Positions 57,988-64,000 of a stretch of 64,000 bases of DNA are shown one piece after another. Under the pieces are notes generated by a model. The model was not told where the DNA came from, made no database searches, and worked only from the letters and a program-made list of their open reading frames with translations. A program made the translations under genes and the position numbers. This DNA comes from Tubiluchus corallicola (Eukaryota; Priapulida; Priapulimorpha; Priapulimorphida; Tubiluchidae), in NCBI GenBank assembly GCA_030141605.1, contig JAQGDQ010000300.1, forward strand, positions 163,501 to 227,500. The letters are read 5' to 3'. Each line of letters starts with the position of its first letter. The first letter of the stretch is position 1.

Positions 57988-58798
57988 ATGGCTGCGTCTA
58001 ACGGTCATCGCGGGAGTTTAAATCTACGTGTTTTGTACAGCGTTACTGCCCACGCAAGCCCTGCATGTTTAAAAGTAATGTAAGTGGTATACAATTTCAA
58101 GACGAATTTCTTAAGCTTTATATAAGTGGAGGGTTTTCTTGCGCTTTAAAGAAATTTAGCATTACATTCTTGGTAAAGGAATCTGTCGCATCTCACACCC
58201 GGTTTTTTAAAAAAATAATTAAAAAGCAGTAAAATTATTTCTAAAAGCTCTACATTCTTTATTTTTCGTTATGAATAAAAATTTTATTTTAAATTATGAA
58301 ATAATATTTTCATTACTCATTCTAAGAAAATCAGAACACAGCTAAGTATTTTTTGTATAGCATTTAACTCTTAGTTTGTTGTGTTGAGAGCAGTATAAAA
58401 TAGTACAAAATGTTTTTCGTTCTATATTGCAATGTTTGCAGAGTTTTCATTAATGGGTATTTTATCTACGTTGTGGAACATGCCAGATTCTATATGTAAA
58501 CAATGGGAACTTATTCTTACTTTGGTGAAAACAACTTTTGATTTAAACCAATTTAAATCATCATTGCTTGGGTCCAGCGTTGAGATTATGCGATGTGATA
58601 CGGAAATCAGACATTGGAGAATTAGAGGTGGAAATAATGAAAGCTGTTGTAGACCGGCTGCATGTTAGAATTCTCACTAAAAGGCTGGGCAGGCAGTTCA
58701 GCAGGAGGTAAGATTTCTGACCCGTAACTAGCAGAGATAGGAAACTTAGTGCAGCTGTAGACGCAGTTAGCAACGCGCTAGAAACTTTTCGAGCCTAA
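57988..58798 (+). CDS. Unidentified small multi-exon gene candidate or pseudogene
   Basis: Exon A (57988-58079) starts ATG in good context, MAASNGHRGSLNLRVLYSVT and so on, and ends at a strong GTAAGTGG donor. A later segment 58578-58707 (acceptor CAG) reads LRLCDVIRKSDIGELEVEIM, KAVVDRLHVRILTKRLG, ending at a GTAAGA donor; 58732-58798 reads RDRKLSAAVDAVSNALETFR and a stop. A middle exon about 58441-58496 (FSLMGILSTLWNMPDSI) is in phase with the third segment but not with exon A, so the model is incomplete. The pieces look like a real, charged helical protein, but I do not recognise the family. The gap 58708-58731 is only 24 nt and begins GT and ends AG, too short for a normal animal intron, so decay or a mis-drawn model is likely. 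Confidence 0.3.
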
Positions 58799-60174
58799 TA
58801 TTTACATTTACTTAACATTTATTAGTAGCAAAAATAAATACGAGACAAAGAATTCACACAATTTCAATTATGAAATATGGTGACACTACAAACAAACAAT
58901 ATTGATAAAATACATATAAGAGTTGGTTGAATTGGGCCTTGAACCGATTTTGAATATTTCAGTTTTGCAATCTCCGGGGTTTTTTCTAGTTTAATGAAAG
59001 GACACATTTATAAAATGGACGATTTTATGTACAAAAATGAACTGATTTTTTTGCTCAACAATGAAACTTTTAGTACATATGACGAATGCACTTCAAAATT
59101 CTACTATTATGTCAATAGTAATTACAATTCACTTAGTTAGCATGTTGTGCTTATTTTGTTTTATCATTTAAACTTAGAAAAAATAACAAAGAAATTTTCA
59201 ACAAACTGCCACTAAAGCATAAAGTTAATTTTCAACTACAACTAGCTAGAAATTTTCATGAGTAGTATGATTCAGAGGCCATTAATTAACTTGAAAATTA
59301 TGACGTAACTGGTGGATTTCGTGACTTTTCATAAGCGCATCGTGATATTCCGTAAGTGCGGGCTGCTTAAACTAATTCAAACTTCTGCAGCTCACCTAAT
59401 GTTCACACGAAAACACCATCAAATTACCTATCTAATTTTTTGTGAAAACTTATACTTTTGACGGAATTAACAGTGCGCTACTTTTCTTCAGTCGATGAAC
59501 AACAATTTCTTGTCATTCGTGGAATAATAAGCGTTCAAAATGAGAGCGCCCAAGAGTAAAATTATCGCGACTTTAGATGATTTTACAAAATGCACCAGAC
59601 GCTTATCACACTTCTATTGCGAAATCATTCTAATACTTTTCGCGAACATAGGCCCAACTTCCCAACAGGCTTTGCCTTTCTTTTAAAGACAGGTTATCGA
59701 CGTTCAAAGTTTTGTCTTCTATCCAATAGCACTTTGTATTTGTTTGCCTATCGTTTTGACAAAACGTGTTAATTTGTTCCTAACAGTAAACTTGTGTATT
59801 TCACACACTACAAGCCCACACAAGCCCTCAAAAGATAGTCCGCACTTAGCTGTCTATCGGCACAAGTTAAAAGGTATCATGCCAAAGCAAATACTATATA
59901 CAGGCTATTATGGTGAAGCATTGGATATAAGGTAAGAGAGCAAATGATAAGGCAGTATCAGTAAACATCCTTGGGTACATAAATAATGTTAAAGAAGGTT
60001 TATAGCCCAAATAATCCAAAATGTCTACTTTTGGGCAAGCAAATCAGTAAGCTTGTGCGGTTAGCATGAATACACTGTATATATGAGCTGCACAACATTG
60101 CTACGTGCATGGACATCGTTTTGATCATTAAAGTTTACTTGTGTTGCCTTTGAATTGTATCATTGTTTGTTACC
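58799..60174. other. Intergenic region upstream of the SLC5 gene
   Basis: No convincing exon. A short in-frame peptide MPKQILYTGYYGEALDIR (59878-59932) before a GTAAG donor could be a small exon but has no support. A TATA-like GTATATATGA lies at 60077-60086, about 90 bp before the SLC5 start codon. Confidence 0.4.
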
Positions 60175-63100
60175 ATGGGAACACCAACAGGAACAAGGTT
60201 TTCAACAGTTGACTATTTAGTGTTTGCATTGTCGTTATTGATTTCAGCAGGTATCGGAGTTTACTATGCCTGTACGGGTGGGAAGCAAAAAACTACGAAG
60301 GAATTTCTCATGGGAAACCGCCAGATGAATCTGTTTCCGGTCACCATGTCTTTGGTGGCCAGTTTTGTGTCCGCGATATCCGTGCTGGGTGTCCCGTCGG
60401 AGACGTACCGGTTCGGAACAATGTACTGGATGTTGATCTTCGCTTTCATTCCCGCTATGATTCTCACTGCACATGTCTATCTTCCCATTTTCTTCCGTCT
60501 TCACATAACAAGCGCCTACGAGGTAAGTAACTTAACGATAAAGAGACACTCGTTAGATTTACTGTGAGATTTACTGGAAGACAGGATGATATTTCATATA
60601 CTACCCCATTTTCAAGTTCGATAAAAGTATACATTTTAACACAATTAATATTGCAAAGCCGTTTCTGATAATTAAATAATAGATTAAAATCTTAATTAAC
60701 GGTGGGCGAACCCGACTAGTGATGACATCACAAACTAACATAATTTTCAACAGCAAAACGCGTTTCACCTGTTTGCCAAAGCGAAAATTGAAGTACAGTG
60801 CTACTGTAAGATATTCAGGGTGTTTTACTAAAACTAGGCAAGTTCTAAGACAAAAATTCAAATTTCAAATTTACCACCGTGCTCAAGCATTAGCTGTCGA
60901 ACATGTGTAGTTCGTCAGAAACTAACACATCTGAACTTAGAGGTACAGCACTTGTTTTTTTGTGCAATGTGTTTCCGAAATACAGGCGCTAGTGCCCGTC
61001 TAACTAGCGAATGGCGAAATGCATGTAACAGCAAAGAACTAGTGGCGCGAACGTGAAATTGCGTTTGCATGGTAATAACTCTATCACGTAATTCATTTTT
61101 GGAAAAAATCTCAGTTTAAAATTAATTTTAATGTTATTGAGTCTACGATCTACGATAGTCCACGACCAATTCTTTTTTAATTCTCACATATGCCGACTTT
61201 TATTGCTAAAGCTCTGTACTTTGCCCTAACCGTTCAGCTATAAATGTCTACAAAAATTTGCGATTAGTAAAACGTTGTAAATAATTTCTGACTCACTTAA
61301 AAGTTTGATTTATTTAGAATGATGCTTTTCCTCAAGTTGTGAGCTGTGATTTATAATATTTTAATCTTACTCCAAAACAAAGTTTGTTACTGCAAGTTTA
61401 CCTGTAAAGTTCGTTGAGCGTACATTAATTTCATAAATTCTGATGCCTAATATATGGATGTACACTTTCTTATATTTTTACAGTATCTAGAAAAAAGATT
61501 TAACAGGAAAATTCGTTTAATGGGAACGTCAGTGTTCATCCTCAGCATGGTAAGCATGTTTTAACTAAACTAAATTTCAAATCAATGAATTTCAGAGTAA
61601 ACCAATATAAGGTCATTGTAAAATGTTATCTGTTTACTTTTCATACATCCAGCATTACAATTCAAAATTCAAAATTTACAAGCACAATACCATAGAGTGT
61701 ATTGTGAATTACGTAGCTCAGTATATTTCTCAGTAGCTATGATCATACATGTGATAATACATGTTTTCAGTACGGGTGGCAGAGCAGTTAAGGTAACGGA
61801 CCGTGGGTGCTTCTCTGCTTACAACCCGGGTTCGAATCTCACAATCACCTGTATTGTCGCACAAACAGTTGCAATCTGTGTTATTTATTTGTGACGTCTC
61901 AGTGTTGTTTATTCATTAAGAGTCACGCATAGTAGCCTATGGTTAATGTTGTCTATTGTCCCATCAAATGCAAACAAAATAAGTGTCGTTGTAGTACACA
62001 TTGGAGCTTCGAATATAAGTATCAACAAGGCACAGAATTTGGGGCACGCTGACAATTATTTATTGATCTAATGTTTGATAGCATCATTAATTTGTTGTTA
62101 TTTACAGTTTCTCTACATGGCTGTTGTGCTGTACACGCCTGCTCTTGCTTTATCACAAGGTAAGTATGTTTACGGACAGCAGGAAACGTAAATACTTACC
62201 TTGCTGGTGACATATTGTTACTTATTTACATGACCCCTGCGTTTCGTTTTGCAATAAAGCAAGATAGTAATGGCAGAGTTTTTGAAATAAATAGCAGTAG
62301 ATCCAGTTTTATGAGACCAATTTTGGTGTTACAAAATTGCAATTGACCAATCGAATCAAAGAATTTTAAGGCTACCGAAATAAATAAAAATAGGACCACT
62401 GGATATTTAATGAAAAACTTGAGGGTTGCAAGAGTTTAATCCAAAATGTAAGCTTACAACATCGCCATTTTTCGGCAAATCACTGCTTTAGTTTTCCAGT
62501 TGGTACTTTTTCAGGTAACCCAAGATGAATATTTTTTCGGCCGCTCGGTCAACATTTTGAGCGCTTATAAGTAAGGTAGCAGATCTGTAGTCAATATTAT
62601 GCCGAATTTTGTAGCAAAATTTGGCGATTATTAGGCTCATAAACTCATACAATTTTGAGCAGATTTGTACGAGAATTCTGCAAACGTAAAATCTACTGAC
62701 TGACTTTCACTCCTAGTTAAGGGACAGTAAGCTTATAGTAAAATCATCTGAGAGACTGGTGAGAATTCAAAATGTAATTCTTGCACCTCAAACATTCACA
62801 TTACCTTCATTACTGAAGAAATTTCCTAGATCTAATATTAACATTGAAAATTAAATTTTTAAATTTCTTTATTAGTGATAAAAAATCATTGGTTTTCATG
62901 ACACGAACTCTAAAGAATTATTAGAATGAATTTTTAAACTTTCTTCAAGTAATGTGTGCCATTTGAGTTTGTGAACACATTTTTTGTTTCTTTGCTATTT
63001 TAGTTACTGGAATGTCAATACCTGCAGCTGTGCTCAGCTCTGGACTTATATGCACATTTTATACTAGTATTGTAAGTGACGCAACTAAGTATATTATTTT

Positions 63101-63664
63101 TGATTGATTGATTTTTACTAATGTTAATTAATATTTTCCTTCTTTTCTCTTTTTCTTCTTCTCTACTTTTTTCTACTTTTTTGCTTTTTAATACCTATCT
63201 TCTGTAAGCATCCCATAATTGTCTTTTCCTGCTTATTGTTATTTGTTGTTGTTCATTCATTTTTGCTTCTCTTTCACGCTTCTTTTTCTTCTATTGTTTT
63301 AACTCTTACAAAACGAGAGAAAAAGGTATTGCATTTTCCACAAGTTAAAGGAACTTCTGCATCTCTTGCTGGTAAATCTGCTACTTCTTCATCATTCACT
63401 AGCAGATTCTAAGACACGTGCGTAAAATTGCTCAATTACACCACCTTTCTTGTCACTCTAGCTAAGACTAAGATGTTAGCAAGTCACTTGCAAAATTAAA
63501 ATTTTCTAGGGAGGCATGAAAGCCGTAATGTGGACAGACACTTTTCAAATGAGCATCATTGTTATTGGAACGATCATTGTCATCATCAAAAGCACAGTGG
63601 AAATGGGTGGATTAAGCAACGTCTGGTCAATAGCTTATGAAGGACAGAGGATAGAGTTCTTCAA
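60175..63664 (+). CDS. Sodium-coupled SLC5 solute transporter (SMVT/SMCT branch), first five coding exons
   Basis: Exons 60175-60522, 61484-61549, 62108-62159, 63004-63071 and 63510-63664 join in phase (0, 0, 1, 0) into 229 codons plus two bases and continue past the right edge. The ATG in ACCATGGG starts MGTPTGTRFSTVDYLVFALS, the first transmembrane helix of the SSS fold. Conserved family blocks follow: TTKEFLMGNRQM, SAISVLGVPSETYRFGTMYW, FFRLHITSAYEYLEKRFN, VVLYTPALALSQVTG, and FYTSIGGMKAVMWTDTFQ. The protein is a multi-pass plasma-membrane sodium symporter. YRFGTMYW with RLHITSAYEYLE is closest in style to SLC5A6 (multivitamin), and the whole also fits SLC5A8/A12 (monocarboxylate); the substrate cannot be set from this part. 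About 60 percent of the protein is outside the window. Confidence 0.93.
60593..61125 (-). mobile_element. ~540 bp repeat family, copy C, in SLC5 intron 1
   Basis: Inverted relative to copies A and B: ATGCATGTAACAGCAAAGAA, AGAGGTACAGCACTTG, TCAAATTTCAAATTTACC and TTTCTGATAATTAAATAATA. It shares its left end TTCATATACTACCCCATTTT with copy D. No coding frame. Confidence 0.8.
61768..61855 (+). repeat. tRNA-like sequence, probable SINE head or tRNA pseudogene, in SLC5 intron 2
   Basis: Contains an A-box-like GTGGCAGAGCAGTTAAGG (from 61776) and a B-box GGTTCGAATC (61829-61838), spaced as in a long-variable-arm (Ser/Leu-type) tRNA. The T-stem does not pair properly (CCGGG against CTCAC), so a functional tRNA is unlikely. 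No anticodon can be set with confidence. Confidence 0.5.
63125..63310 (+). repeat. Pyrimidine-rich low-complexity tract in SLC5 intron 4
   Basis: T/C-dominated sequence (CTTCTTTTCTCTTTTTCTTC and similar), interrupted near 63190-63240, between exons 4 and 5. No other feature. Confidence 0.7.
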
Positions 63665-63866
63665 GTGAGACGTCCAATTCTGGATTATGCGTTTGCAATA
63701 CGCAGTTTGTTTAATATTAACCTTTTATGATATGCTGAGGGCTACCAAAAAAAAAACTGAACGTGATCCGTCGACCTCAGAGCTGAACCACGTTATATAA
63801 TTTATATCTACAAAGTGACATATTGATTTAATAAATGAACAAATAGCAGTACTGTGACATAAATTT

Positions 63867-64000
63867 TTCATATACTACCCCATTTTCAAGTCCGATAAAA
63901 AGTGTACATTTTAACACAATTAATACTGCACAGGCGTTTCTGATAATTAAATAATAGATTAAAATCTTGATTAACAACTAGTGATGACATCACAAACTAA
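63867..64000 (-). mobile_element. ~540 bp repeat family, copy D, cut by window edge
   Basis: The first 134 bp match copy C closely (TTCATATACTACCCCATTTT, TTTTAACACAATTAATA, GATGACATCACAAACTAA). It lies just downstream of SLC5 exon 5. Confidence 0.85.

Noticed and set aside
59590-59935. Two plus-strand ORFs of about 60 codons upstream of the SLC5 gene
   Set aside because: No domain, no supporting splice structure apart from one chance-level GTAAG donor; not called as a gene.
61697-61894. 65-codon plus-strand ORF
   Set aside because: It runs through the tRNA-like repeat in an SLC5 intron and has no protein-like features.
1-64000. Search for a novel multi-gene system or cluster
   Set aside because: The genes present are well-known, unrelated metazoan families, with no operon-like or clustered logic; novelty is limited to repeats, gene details and one weak gene candidate.

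Overview
This is a 64 kb, AT-rich, intron-rich animal nuclear sequence. Introns have GT-AG ends, conserved metazoan proteins are split over many short exons, and non-coding space is full of MITEs and broken non-LTR and hAT elements. No bacterial, viral or organellar gene is visible. The gene set (a CBP/p300 coactivator, an Out-at-first protein, a USF3-type giant bHLH protein and a sodium-coupled SLC5 transporter) fits an invertebrate bilaterian. The sequence alone does not fix the phylum; I did not find a decisive marker.

Layout. From about 22.1 kb down to the left edge, on the minus strand, lies a CREB-binding protein/p300 gene. I could chain 28 coding exons with matching splice phases (5,286 nt, 1,762 codons), from the start codon through TAZ1, KIX, bromodomain, RING/PHD, acetyltransferase, ZZ and TAZ2. 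Its C-terminal part, including the NCBD, should lie beyond the left edge. An 8 kb intergenic stretch with diverged repeats follows. From 37.0 down to 30.7 kb, on the minus strand, is a complete four-exon OAF (out at first) gene of 269 aa. Its introns hold a 5'-truncated non-LTR retrotransposon, an internally deleted hAT element and other repeats. From 42.4 to 51.2 kb, on the plus strand, is a USF3-like bHLH-zipper gene; three tiny exons carry the DNA-binding region and one 5.6 kb exon carries the rest. OAF and USF3 are divergent. A TE-rich stretch runs from 52.5 to 57.9 kb, followed by a weak, unidentified short-gene candidate at 58.0-58.8 kb. From 60.2 kb to the right edge, on the plus strand, are the first five coding exons of an SLC5 transporter of the SMVT/SMCT branch.

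The four genes have no obvious shared pathway. CBP and USF3 are nuclear transcription regulators, OAF is secreted, and the SLC5 protein is a plasma-membrane carrier. A roughly 540 bp repeat family recurs in introns of OAF, USF3 and the SLC5 gene and again at the right edge, and a 450-496 bp TIR element occurs twice around one catalytic exon of CBP. The most interesting points are the direct MITE pair flanking the CBP catalytic exon, a run of eight SUMO-type motifs beside the CBP bromodomain, a purine-rich tract held inside a perfect 27 bp inverted repeat, and the unidentified gene candidate near 58 kb. No clearly new biological system was found.
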